Notes under the pieces: model-generated
Seen by the model: only the letters and a program-made list of their open reading frames with translations
Told to the model about the DNA's origin: nothing
Database searches by the model: none
Shown here: one piece after another, positions 1 through 11,128 of the stretch
Numbering within the stretch: position 1 is the stretch's first letter
Layout: every line of letters starts with the position of its first letter
Made by a program: the position numbers and the translations under genes
NCBI GenBank assembly: GCA_003993805.1
Contig: RSEF01000001.1
Span: forward strand, 71,847,046-71,911,045
Reading direction: 5' to 3'
Source of the DNA: Himantopus leucocephalus
Lineage: Eukaryota > Chordata > Aves > Charadriiformes > Recurvirostridae
Length of the DNA stretch: 64,000 bases

Positions 1-421
1 TGTAATGTAGCCTGTCATCGATTTGTCATAACAGAAAAAAAAATCAATAGAGGGAAAAAGTTTCAAACAGGGAATTTAATTTAGATGGTGAAACAATAAC
101 AACACTGAAAATATTTGTATCCAGCTGGAAATCGGAGGTGGCTTGCAATTGAATCAATGTAATGGAATGTAATTTAGATGGATAACATCCAATATGTATA
201 GCTTAACTCTACATTGTGCTTCAGATCCTTGTTCCTGTGTTATTTTGAATGTCCTGAAGACCTCCCTTCCCATCTGGTGGCTCTGACTCAAACCATTTCT
301 CTCCTGCATACCTACTGCCATATTCGCAATAGGAAAAATTTATGAAGTCAGCTTCCAAAGTGGAGCTAATGGACTGGTAGTGGAGGGACGATCAAGCAGT
401 TTTCTGTCCATATGTTGAATA
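1..421. other. no gene recognised, AT-rich sequence
   Basis: AT-rich, CpG-poor sequence left of the first LTR. I see no long ATG frame, RNA gene or recognisable repeat here. Confidence 0.5.
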
Positions 422-984
422 TGTCTGTTAACCCCAGCTGGCAGCTCAGCCCCACACAATTGCTTGCTCACTCCTCCAATAGTATGGGGGAGAGATTCAG
501 AAAGGTAAAAGTGTGAAAACTCATGGGTTGAGATAAAGACAATTTCATAGGTAAAGCAAAAGCTGCACATGCGAGCAAAGCAAAATGAGGAATTCATTCA
601 CTGCTTCCCAACGGCAGGCAGGTGTTTATTCATTTCCAGGAAAGCAGGGCTCCATCACGCATAATGGTTACTTGGGAAGACAAGCACCGTAACTCCAAAC
701 GTCCCCCTTTCCTCAGCTTTTATTGCTGAGCATGACATCATATGGTCTGGGGTATCCCTTTGGCCAGTTGAGGACAGCTGTCGCAGCTGTATCCCCTCCC
801 AGGTTCTTGTGCTCACTGGCAGGCCAGCATAAGGAACAGAGAAGGTCTTGATGCTGTGTAAGGACTGTTCAGCAACAGCTAAAACAAGGGTGTTTTAGCA
901 ACGCTTTTTTGGTCACAAATCCAAAACAGCACCATATGAGCTACTGTGAAGAAAATTAACTCTTTCCCAGCCAAAACCAGTACA
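422..984 (-). mobile_element. old solo LTR of an avian endogenous retrovirus
   Basis: This segment aligns by eye along most of its length with the LTR at 21366-21935. Shared blocks include the stretch around 521-545 (hand-matched to 21470-21495), the block near 635-690, the 'catgacatcatatg' motif near 731-744 and the 'ccagccaaaacca' end near 969-980. It starts TGTC and ends TACA. The sense orientation is inferred to be minus, because the younger copy has a TATA-like box and an ATTAAA-type polyadenylation signal on that strand; here both are degraded. The TGG after the start is lost and no target-site duplication was found, so this copy is older or rearranged. No gag, pol or env sequence adjoins it, which makes it a solo LTR. 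The class (ERVL-like) is from memory of bird repeats, not from a search. Confidence 0.8.
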
Positions 985-3295
985 CTCGTTTATGATCTGC
1001 ATGCCCATCTTCAAGAGAGACCCCTGTGAAAATATGAGTTCATTGTATAGACACTCATCCTTCAAAGTCAGTGAATGCAAGATCTGTGCCTGCTTTCTAA
1101 GCTGACGCTTTCTGCTTCAGCCTCTTCATGATACGTTTCCTTGCAGACATGTTGTTTCCATGAGACATTCATATATGTTACCTTAGACCCTGCATGACTA
1201 CCCTGTGTTCAAAGTCAGACACTAAGACCTGGTGTGCTGTCTCACCAGCAGTCTTGGGAATATTTCTGCTTTTGCCACTTATGTATCTTTTTCTGTTGCA
1301 GCATATCTAGAAAGGAAAAGCAAACAAGCATTTCTCTGTCCTTCGGATCACACCTAGAATTTTCTGAATGTAGACATACATAGACTTTATAACAGGCTAA
1401 TAAATAGCTCACAAACATTTTAATGCATCACTAATCAATGCCCATAAATGTTGAGGATGTTAACGGAAAGCTATAACCTATTATATTGCATACTGCAGTG
1501 CTTGCAGTTGCCTCCAAGACATTCAGAAACTGTTCATAGTAGCTATTCAGCGTTGATTTATGTTTTATAAACTATTTATCCTTAACACAAAGGATGAAGG
1601 GGTTGAATTAATAATGTTTAAATGTACCTTTATTTAATAATAAGAAATCTGCTGGCAATTAATTCTTTGCCACTGGTAAACACACAGCAAATAATCATAT
1701 AGTCAAATAACTGTCAGATTTTCACAGAACAATCACACTGTCTGCTATCTGTGGTTTATACGAAACCTTGTAAATAACCTGACTTTCCCAGTTTCTGTGT
1801 GGAATAAGTTCTCATTTCAAAAAAGGCATACATAACAGTATGGCATCTCAGGCTTCTTCAGCTTTTTTGATAGAATAAAAATAATGAGTAAGACGTAATC
1901 CAGACCATACCCTGTTATTGACCCATCTGTTTTCTCATACACAAAGGTTAAGTCTCTTTTCATGCCATCGACCAATTTTCCTTCAATGTTTCTGTAAAAC
2001 ATATTCTCCAAGGCAACTACTGTTCACAGGTCCAAAGTGTATTCACAGTTTCAGAAGCTAACAGACACTGCTAGCAGATATGCTGGAAGTAGGATTTATT
2101 TTATGTTCTTACAATTAGCCACACAAACAACATCAAAGAATTATTCCCAGATGGATTATTCTTACTGCTGCTATTATTATTGTTCTTGATGATGTTGCAG
2201 AGAAAGAATCAAAATGTGGATAAGTAGCCCCTGTAAGTACAATATATAAAACCTTTGAGTGATTTAACCATCTCATTTACACTTGAAGATATCCAACACA
2301 TATGAACCCCAATTAAATAGATAATGACTGCGTCCAATAAAATTTGCAAAGCCATTGTGCTTGTTGACTGCAGTTTTCTTTGAAGCAACTGCAATTTGCT
2401 ATCTTTATTTCACAGGTCAAATTTTCAGGCCAGGGCACAGCAGAATCTCAATTGTATGCATCTGGACTTACACAACGTTGTACCAGTCATCATCTTTTTT
2501 AGGTGGCAGAAGTGTATTTGCTTTGGGACAAATAACTTTACATATTGCGTAGTAGTTCAGAAGATAGAGAAGTAATTATTTGGTTAGCTAGTTTTTGACT
2601 GAGTGAAAGGATAACCAAAAAGGTATAGATAGGCATGGCCCCAAATCCAGCTCTTTAGGATTTGTTGATTGAAAAGATACAACTCACTGTTGTTCAAGCT
2701 TCATGATCCAAAACAATAGGCAATATTTCCTGCTATTCTTCTGATATAGAAGAGAGGAGCAACTGCTCACAGGCTGTAAAACTTTGCATGCAGAAATTGC
2801 AATGGAACCAATGGCAGCTAATTAAGATTAGGGATGCTAATATTTTGTTATTTTCTGTGTGCAAATAGTCTTAAATAGGGCAATGACCCTAAATGATTAT
2901 GGAAGAGAACGGCTAATAAATTAGTGTAGGTTTACAGACATAGCAACAAAACATATATAACTAAAGCAAACTACATTAAGAAAGGTAAATAAGGAAAGAG
3001 ATTTGACTTTGAAAATACTTCCAGGTCAATGCTTTGCCTTATTCTCTTCTGTAGAGGGATAATTAATTTTCTCTGTAAAAACACTGTCTTACACAATCAA
3101 GAATTCTACCTCAGAGTACCTGCTGCTTATGTTGGTTAGATCTGAATGGATGGACAAGCATCTGCTTCCTACTGATTTAAATAACTTGAACAGACTAGAG
3201 CAAAAATAATCAGGCAGTGCATCTTGACTATGTCCCATAGGAGGTTAAAGCATGGTGGATAATATTCTGGGTATGTCTGCATCGCAGAGGGTAAT

Positions 3296-3337
3296 GCTAT
3301 GCTATTGCTCTGAGTCTGCAACTGGAGATAGCATAGC
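3296..3337. other. inverted repeat, 10-bp perfect stem
   Basis: GCTATGCTAT at 3296-3305 is the exact reverse complement of ATAGCATAGC at 3328-3337, with a 22-base loop. Three further pairs (CTC 3308-3310 with GAG 3325-3327) can form if two bases bulge. This could be chance. Confidence 0.6.
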
Positions 3338-5685
3338 GACTTGTGGAATCCTCCATTTAGCCTTCAAAGAAGTTTGCTAGCTGGTTCAAATGGTACTCTG
3401 CACTGATTACACTGCTTCCAGACTACTATTCCACATACAGTGCTCACGAAAAGCTATGACGTGAAGTGTCTGCATCACCGAAGAGGCTAACCATAAGGTC
3501 CGTTGGTCCCACAAAGTTAAATTCAACATACGACTGTCACATGTGGCGTTCTTATCTTGTCAGTATTTCAAGAAGATAAGTATCTTCCATCCCTAATTTT
3601 TCCTCATTTGATCTGCTTTGTTCTAAATGCTGGGGATTCAAAAAGTAATAAAGTTTTGGCTGCTTGCTGACCTACAGACTCATTTTTGGTTTGGTTTTTT
3701 TGTTTGTTTGTTTTCCAGTGGACATTTCCAGGCTCCTTCCCTGTTCTCTCATAGCCAATTGTTCACATGAGTGTTCCAAATTAAATATTTAGGCAAGTAA
3801 TAAAATGGTTTCCACAGAGAAGCATCCAATATTTAGTAGCAGATAGCTGAGCTGCAAGATAGCATTTAGATCACAAGTTAATCCTAATGATGTGACTGCA
3901 AAGCTTCACAGCTGGAACAGTTTTTGAAAAAATACTCAACTGCTAGTTTAACTGGTATCTAGATTACGTCTTCTCAAAAGAGGAAAGGTCAAAATTATCT
4001 CTTCCTCTGGGATCTCTGGAATTTTAGCATTCTATTTTTCCTACTCAAATTATGAATCTCACTACACATGTCAGCAATATCAATAAGGGCTTGGAAAATT
4101 TGTAGTTGTCTAATTCCTGTTGACTAGATAAAATTTCATTCTTTAAAAGACGGGGTTGGTTTGCATGCAAAAGTTTTAGCCATGTAAGGGTCAGTCATGA
4201 AGGATTTACCATCACATTTAGTTCATTGATTAAGACATTGACTCATGTTATTACATTCAGTTTTTTACAGGACACAAAGTACAAAAAGTCCTGGTTTCAA
4301 AGAATATATGTCTGTAGGAAAACCACAGAAAGAGCAGAAGACTTCAGAAAATTCTAAGAAAGATCATTTGGTTATTTTAAGTAACTTTAAAAGTGTGGGA
4401 TTTGGGGTTTTTGGTTTGTGGTTGTTAGTTTTTTGGGGTTTTTTTTTCAAAAAAAGAACTTTAAAGATTGTAGTGGTTATAGGGAATCATAGGCGTGTAT
4501 TTTCCTGTATATGGGGAAGTGAGGGGAATAGACATGAGTAAGACAGGTGGATGGGACTTTTTTCTGTAACATAGGCAATTTTCCACATTCCTTTTCCCTG
4601 GAGTTTGATCAACGTGCAAATATTTATTAAACAAAAATATACCCACTGTATTTTCTTTTCAAGGGGGGCGTTCTGCTTTATTACTGTACTTGAGATCTTC
4701 CTTTCCTGTTTTGCATCTTCCCCTGTAGTCTGTCTTTGGATGTTCACAAAACTTTGAATACATTCTCAAGGCAGAAATGAGTGTGCAGGGGGGAGCTTAA
4801 GAAGGCATCAGGCCTCTCTCTCTGCAGGCATAAAACACATTCTCTGCTGCCACTGTTTCTCTTTCATCTCTTGGTCCCACAAACCAGATATGGGCAGCCA
4901 GAAAGAAACTGTGGCTCCTTTTTGCTGTTCACCCTGTCCAACGTTTCAAGGTTTTCTTGGGACAGCTCCTCAGATAATCACACTGATCACTTTAGTTTCC
5001 TTTATCATTATTCGTCATTATATCATACCGCCTATATTCATTCCAGAAACTTGGGTATTTCCTTAACCTTGATTCTGTCTGCATTGCAAGCTGGAATCTT
5101 ATTGATTCTTGATGAAGTTGAAATCCTCTTAATTTCAAATATATCTTTCCCTCTTTGGACCAAAACAATCAGTCTCACTATCTTCTGCTTTTATTGCAAT
5201 ATCCATCTTTACGTCCACTCATAAGCCCATCTCAGTTGTCTAGCTGTTGCAAAATGTAGCTAGAAAATTAAGTTTCTGTATATGTATAACTCCTTTTTTT
5301 CTATTCCCTATTAATTAGATATCTTCCTCTCCAGAAGAAAAGCTAATGAGGAATTAATTAGATATATTGGCTTGGGTATGTCTGCAAACTGAAAAGCCAG
5401 GGTGCCTGTTTTGGACTGTCTTTAAGAATGTATAAAATGGTATGATGATGCTGAAGGAAGTCCTGTACTCTGAAGAAACGCCAGATCTGGTACCATTCTG
5501 TATCCTGAGAAATACTAGCCCAGACACAAAGAATGGCTTCTTAGAAGGGTATTATAAGCCTGCTCTGAACCAGAATGCTGTTTTGGTAATTGTGTGGTGC
5601 TGGAAACCTCAAAATTCACTGAAGACTAAACGAACAAAAAAAGCAGAAAAAAGGAGACAAAAATCAGTGTAATCACTGCAGTTTA

Positions 5686-5713
5686 CTCAATAGAGCAATC
5701 CAGCTCTATTGAG
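5686..5713. other. inverted repeat, 11-bp perfect stem, 6-base loop
   Basis: CTCAATAGAGC at 5686-5696 pairs exactly with GCTCTATTGAG at 5703-5713. The loop is six bases. A stem this long is near the limit of chance in a 64-kb window, so no function is claimed. Confidence 0.65.
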
Positions 5714-8700
5714 AGGAAAGAGCAGATATTATTTTTATATAAATATGTCCACACTTTCTCATTAAACATTTCTATCATGCATCACGGTAAGAACCATATG
5801 GGATTATGAATTCCATAAATATTTAAAACATGTAAACTTGATAATCCATGAATAAAATATGTTATCTAAGAGGTTGGGTTCCACTGCAAAGTGTTATTAA
5901 AACAGATGCCTGAAGAGTGTTTGCTAACCTTTCAGTGGAACAGCCTGTAGTGTGTGACTACGTAAGCTATCGTGTATTTTGCAGAAAATACTTTAATGAC
6001 TCCTTTTAATAAAGTAGCCATTATGCAATGTGAAACACGCTAGGTAGCTGTAAAAGATACTAAAATGTAAGTAGTGCCGTCCACAGAGTGGAGTTTAGAT
6101 CTGAATTACAGCGGGAATAACACAGTGCCTGACAGAACAAGTCCAGTGATTAGCTCTTTCCTTTCTCCTTTCTTGATATTGCTATTGTATTCAAGAGAAA
6201 AATGAAAATTTTAAGTTACTTTTCACTGGCACCTCTCAAAATGTCTCCTTTATGCTGAATTCCCCTCAATTTTAATCCACTCTTGGGATGCCTCTTTAGA
6301 ACTGAATTATATTTAAATTTGTCTTAGCCCTCTTACATCAGTACTATCAACATTGCTAAGTCCTTTTAGCAAGTATAACACAGAAGAATACAATCACTGC
6401 AATTAAAAGTTCAATACTTTCCAACAGTTTATCATACTGTTATAGCAACTGAATGTCCCTGATCAGTTACAACGCCACAGTTGCTTAGGAAGAGTGTTAG
6501 ATGTAAAGGAAAGGTAATGTAGCACTTTTTAGTATATGTGGTGATGTGTGGCATGTCCGTAAAATATTGTCACGCAGAGGAAGTAATGTAGAAGGCACAA
6601 AAACACAGAGTATGTGCAAAAGTACCCAATACCAAAAAGCTGAAAAAGAACTGAGGCTCAAAGGGAGACTGCCTTTGAAAAATCAAAGTTTAAATGTGTT
6701 TAAAAGTATTTAAAGTTTAGTGAAAGTGTACGAGATGAGAGCCTGAATAACACCACATCTTCTAATACATGGTTTCTCATCTTCTTTAGCATGACAGTTC
6801 CTGTTTCTATAATTCAGACCTTTGGTCTCACCTAGGTAAGCTTGTGCGTCTACTTAGGATGGATGGAAGAGGCAACACTGTGATGCAGAGAGCTCACACC
6901 TCCTTACAAACTGCATCTTAGTCCTACTTTCCATGGACTGGAGCTCTGTTTTTGCCCTTGTAATTGTCCAACAAACATACATTTTGTAGCCATCTATTTT
7001 CCTTTTTTTTCTTCTTTCGGCTAGCATTAGTGCAGGTTGCATTCTAAAAAATCCAGTGACTATTGTCAAACTAAGGACGTATTGCAGACCTGAGCATGAC
7101 AGATGCTTATTTTATGCTGAAGAATATGAGACGTCTCTTCAACTACAAGTTCTGCCAACATATTTACTCTGCAGATTTAAATACTGCTCTTCTGTCAAAA
7201 AAGAATAAAAAGGCTAACCTTGTTAAATTACACAGAAATTCTACTGTGCCTGTTCAGATCAAACTTCCAGTGACAGTTGTTGGTTTTTTTATATGAGTAC
7301 AGGAGTGCTCCCAAACATTGTTGTCAGCAGGGTTAAAAAATCTTTGGATCAAATTTGCAGTTATGCAATCTTCTACCAGAGAAAGCAGAACTTGTTTTAA
7401 GGTGCCTAGACAACTTATAGCTCTTTAATTCTAAAAAGAACTACCATTTAAGGATTAGTGATTTTGTGACCTAGGCCTACCATATGAAAAGAAGCTACCT
7501 CATGCAACTACGTTTCCACTTAAATGAAAAAAAGTCTCTTAAATTCTGTCAAGGAAGGCCATGATTTTTCAAGGAACATACAATGCTTGTGAAATTGTGG
7601 AAAGTTAGAGTTACAGTCAAATGAATCAGCACTTTTTGAATTGCTGTACTTCCTAAATTGTTAGGGGACTGTAGGAGAGAGACCCTCAAATTCACTTTAC
7701 CTAGTCAGCATATGTGTGTTTTAAGCCTTGGAAAGTGTCTTATAAGCAAATCAGGACTGTGACACAGGAATGACTTAGTGGCTCTTTCCAGTGAATGATG
7801 AATGCTGAATACTTTCTAGAAATGAGGATATTGATAATACCTTTTCAATGCATCTGTGTTTCAACTCTCATTTCTCAGCGTGAGGGTTTATATAGAGGAG
7901 AAGCCAATGTGTCATCCTTCTGACAATCCGTGATGCACCTGAGTCCTCTTGTGCCTCCTACAGATCCTCTGACTTTATTAGGAATGAAGGATGGGTATGG
8001 CAAAATATAGAGTGGAGGTTTTAAGAGGAATACTCTCTCCTGTAGTAACTCAAACAATAGAAATGTTTTGTAATTCACTGAACAGAAAAAAAAATAATGG
8101 TTACAGTATTGTTATGGTAAATCCTACTAATTTAAATAATTTTCTGTTTTACCTTAGCAAGAGTCAAGCTGAAACTTAAATTCATACATTTATTTTATAC
8201 ATATTTTATGATTTTTATAGGTTTCCTTTAACACTTGGGAACACCTCTCATTTTCCAAAAAGATTTTGAACAGAATAGAGTGCATTTCATGCATTAAAAG
8301 TAATTTCATAACAGTGTTGCTATGCAGTGTTTCATATTATTTTGCTGACAAAATTCCTTACAAGCAATAGAAGTAACATAAAGGCACCATAATTATGTAG
8401 GAATATGGTTTTGGTTTTCATTTTTTAAGTGCTGTTTTCAGAGCTCCTTTCTACTCTCTGTCATACTGGACTGAAAATGTCATTGACAGACCTGAGTAAA
8501 AGTATCTTTTTCCATTTCATTTATTTTTAATTAGAAAATCTGATATTTTTCCCAAGTTTGTTTAGTTGTCAAGTTCAGACTGTATCATTAAACATGAATT
8601 ATAAAATTAGTAGCATATTCTTGCATATTTGTCCTAACCTAAATTTCTACTATTTTTGCCCAATTTACTGGAAGAATTCCACCCACTCTTTTCTTAACCA

Positions 8701-9054
8701 TCTATCATTTTCAGAGAAAAGAGTGATGAAGGAGAGAGGTATACCTTCTCAATGCATAAGGGAAGTTTAAAGGAACCCCCAAAAGAAGTCAAAAGAGGTT
8801 GCAAAACCCTCAAAATTCTATTCTCACTAACTCACACCTTTGATGTCCCTGAGGATCAAGTTACTCTGTCAGCTTCTTGAAGCGTATGGGTAAACACACT
8901 GCATAACATTGCTGTTCTCATTAATTCATCATTCCTGCTTTGACAGAGAATGTTAACATCTCTTGAAATATTTTATTTTCTTTGAGTAAGGGGCATTGTC
9001 AACATGAAAATCTAAGAAGTATCAATCTAGACGTTCAGCGTGGTTTCCTCATTT

Positions 9055-9094
9055 TTAAGCACATGAATGTTTTGTTAAGCACATAAATCTTTTG
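9055..9094 (+). repeat. two-copy 20-bp tandem duplication
   Basis: Two adjacent 20-base units, 9055-9074 and 9075-9094, both begin TTAAGCACAT and both end TTTTG, with two mismatches between them. Probably an old slippage duplication. Confidence 0.7.
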
Positions 9095-9325
9095 ACTCAT
9101 TTCTGGTTTAAGTTTAGCTGTTTGCTGCAAGGGTTCACAATACTGCTTAGCCTCACAATAGTTAAAAAAATACAGATAGTTTTAACTCAGATATAATTAA
9201 AGTAGAAGGCCTGAAGATTTAAAATATCCTGGAAAAAATCCTGTAGAAGCTATTAATCATATTTAAAAATTGTATCTCATACTGGTTTCTCTTTGGGGTC
9301 ATGAAAGATAAGTTGAATCTTTATC

Positions 9326-9385
9326 TTCTTTGTCTGCTTTCAAATACCTACTAAGCCAAGTCGGTATTTGAAAGTAGACAAAGGG
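9326..9385 (+). other. long near-perfect hairpin, pre-miRNA-like
   Basis: The arm at 9328-9348 pairs with 9363-9383 over 21 positions. Twenty pairs are Watson-Crick and one (9336 G with 9375 T) is G-U compatible on the + strand. Two outer positions (9327/9384 and 9326/9385) are also T opposite G. Inside, after a T/C mismatch (9349/9362), three more pairs form (9350-9352 with 9359-9361), closing a six-base loop. The whole hairpin is about 60 nt with no bulge in the main stem. The size suits a microRNA precursor or a small foldback element. I do not recognise a known microRNA in either arm, and no promoter or flanking gene is visible. The structure is certain; the RNA identity is only inferred. 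Confidence 0.85.
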
Positions 9386-10034
9386 AAAAATGCAGTGAAG
9401 CCCACACATACATCAACATGTGAGATGTTTGTTTTTTTTTAATTCCGTGAGTGTACTCACTTCAAGGTTACACTACATTATCAGCAAGTACTCACAAATC
9501 CTAGCCTAACAGCACTATGGTTTATACCTTCAATAATACTTTCTATTAAACGGTGGGGAGCTGTATGCACCTTTCTAAAGTGTGCATGTAACTTTCTGAA
9601 TGCAAAGTCTCCTAGCTTTTAATGACATTTGTGGTCCTAAAACATTTGGACTTTTTTGAAGATGCCAGCCTGTATTCTTAATATGGCTAAAGATAGCATC
9701 CTTAAGATAGTTATCTTTAAACCATACAGCCAGATAGCAATATTTCATAAATGCAGTTATCTGAAAATTAATTCACCATATATACCTCCAGTCACCTCAC
9801 ACAGTCCCAACTGCCAAGCATATCATGCGGGAGATATAATTTCAACACCCTATGGATGATATGCATATTAATGTAAATCAGGATAAGCACCAGTATAACA
9901 AAGCTCTCAAACAGCCGTCATTTAGCTCCTAGCCCTAGAACACAAGGCTGCATTTTGAAATTTTGTTCTTTGTCTTGAAAACAGCTTGTCTTGAGATGTT
10001 GTACAATATCCGTCACTGACATTCCTATGAATAG
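9386..10034. other. no gene recognised
   Basis: AT-rich sequence between the hairpin and a CR1 remnant. I see nothing beyond a short T run near 9430-9440. Confidence 0.45.
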
Positions 10035-10146
10035 AATGGATAAACATCTGTCAGAAATACTTTAGCTGCTTTTGATCTTGCCTTGGGGCAAGCAATTGGA
10101 TTAGACGTCTTTACCAGGCCCCTTCCAGCCATGTATTTATGATTCT
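10035..10146 (+). mobile_element. CR1 LINE 3' end remnant
   Basis: The order of blocks is that of an old CR1 3' end in sense: 'ggataaacatctgtcag', then a 'ttgccttggggcaagcaatt' block, then 'ggattagacgtc', then 'ccccttccagcc', ending with 'tatgattctc' where the short terminal CR1 repeat would lie. Nothing coding remains. Family identification is by eye from known bird CR1 3' ends. Confidence 0.75.
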
Positions 10147-11081
10147 CTACATCTATATTTCAAGCTTGTTGAATACTAATCAGCAAATTTCTTATATGTA
10201 AGGCTACAAAAGGATGAACAAAACTGTTATAGACCTGATTCCCCCAAGCAGTTCTCCAATACTAAGTCTTATAGCTGTTTGAAGCCTATGGGTGTACAGA
10301 TGGTATAAAAAGAGCTCTGCGGGAGATAGCTTGCTTTCTTTAAAATATCACTGCCTACACTTTCTGTCACATCCTCCATAATAGACCAGGATGTGCAAAA
10401 CAAACATTTTGTAATTACCACTAAGAAAGTATGAGGTAGTACCCCTCAATGAGTAAGGTTCTGTCAATAACAATGACACTGTGGCTTTCTAAATATATAT
10501 TCAAATTAAAGCTTTTACAGAAGACTAATCTGCTACAGTCAGCTTTTCTAAACTCCAAACATCTGGTGAGCTATCTTGGATACACTTTTCCTCAGACCCA
10601 TTATTATCTTTACCGATCTTCCTTTGAAAGATGTTCTTAACAGTAACTGTCAGACCTGCAGTATAGGATGTCTGATTCTTTCTCACGCTGAGACTGCTCC
10701 CTACCAAATCAGACAAAGCAGCTGTTGAGATTTGTCTCTATAGGTGGCTACAGAGCTTCCAGATGGGTATGATCCGTACACTGAGAATACTACAGCCACG
10801 CTTCTCAGGGATGACAGCCTAACTCTATGAAGTAAAGGAAAGCTTTGACAATAATTTCTGAGTTAATCTACAGTTTTGACCACTTTGCAAAGAAGATTTT
10901 TGTCATTTTCTGTAGTTTACAAGTAGGGAACTGAAACAAAAGTAAATAACGTAGTCAGGCAACCGAATCAAGCACAGATATAGATCCACATCAGTACTTT
11001 ATATATTATGTTCAGTTCTTACTGTAGTATGATCTCACATAGATAAAAATAAAAGAAACAGCGTATTCAGACTTAGCAGAG
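10147..11081. other. no gene recognised
   Basis: AT-rich sequence with only short open frames (about 60 codons on both strands near 10450-10716) that overlap each other and resemble nothing I know. Confidence 0.45.
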
Positions 11082-11128
11082 TGTTTTTTCCTGACTGATA
11101 GGCAGCAAGCCAGCAGTCAGAAAAAACA
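11082..11128. other. inverted repeat, 15-bp stem with one bulge
   Basis: TGTTTTTT (11082-11089) and CTGACTG (11091-11097) pair with CAGTCAGAAAAAACA (11114-11128), leaving C 11090 as a single bulge. Within the 16-base loop, GGC 11101-11103 can pair with GCC 11109-11111. Six of the pairs are a T run against an A run. The structure is clear but its role is unknown. Confidence 0.75.

Larger units (their letters stand above)
985..9054. other. long non-coding stretch, no gene recognised
   Basis: About 8 kb of AT-rich sequence. The longest open frame (4781-5224, +) starts with GTG rather than ATG, is hydrophobic and low in information, and is not credible. An A/G-rich ATG frame at 5442-5672 has no family resemblance that I know. 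Short T-rich runs occur near 3690-3715 and 4420-4450. Two small perfect inverted repeats (3296-3337 and 5686-5713) are listed separately. Confidence 0.5.

Noticed and set aside
3370..3400. tRNA-like 'ggttcaaatgg' word
   Set aside because: It resembles a B box, but no A box or cloverleaf can be built around it.
4781..5224. 147-codon hydrophobic frame on +
   Set aside because: It begins with GTG, which does not start vertebrate proteins as a rule. No splice context or family resemblance, and the nearby ATG is in another frame.
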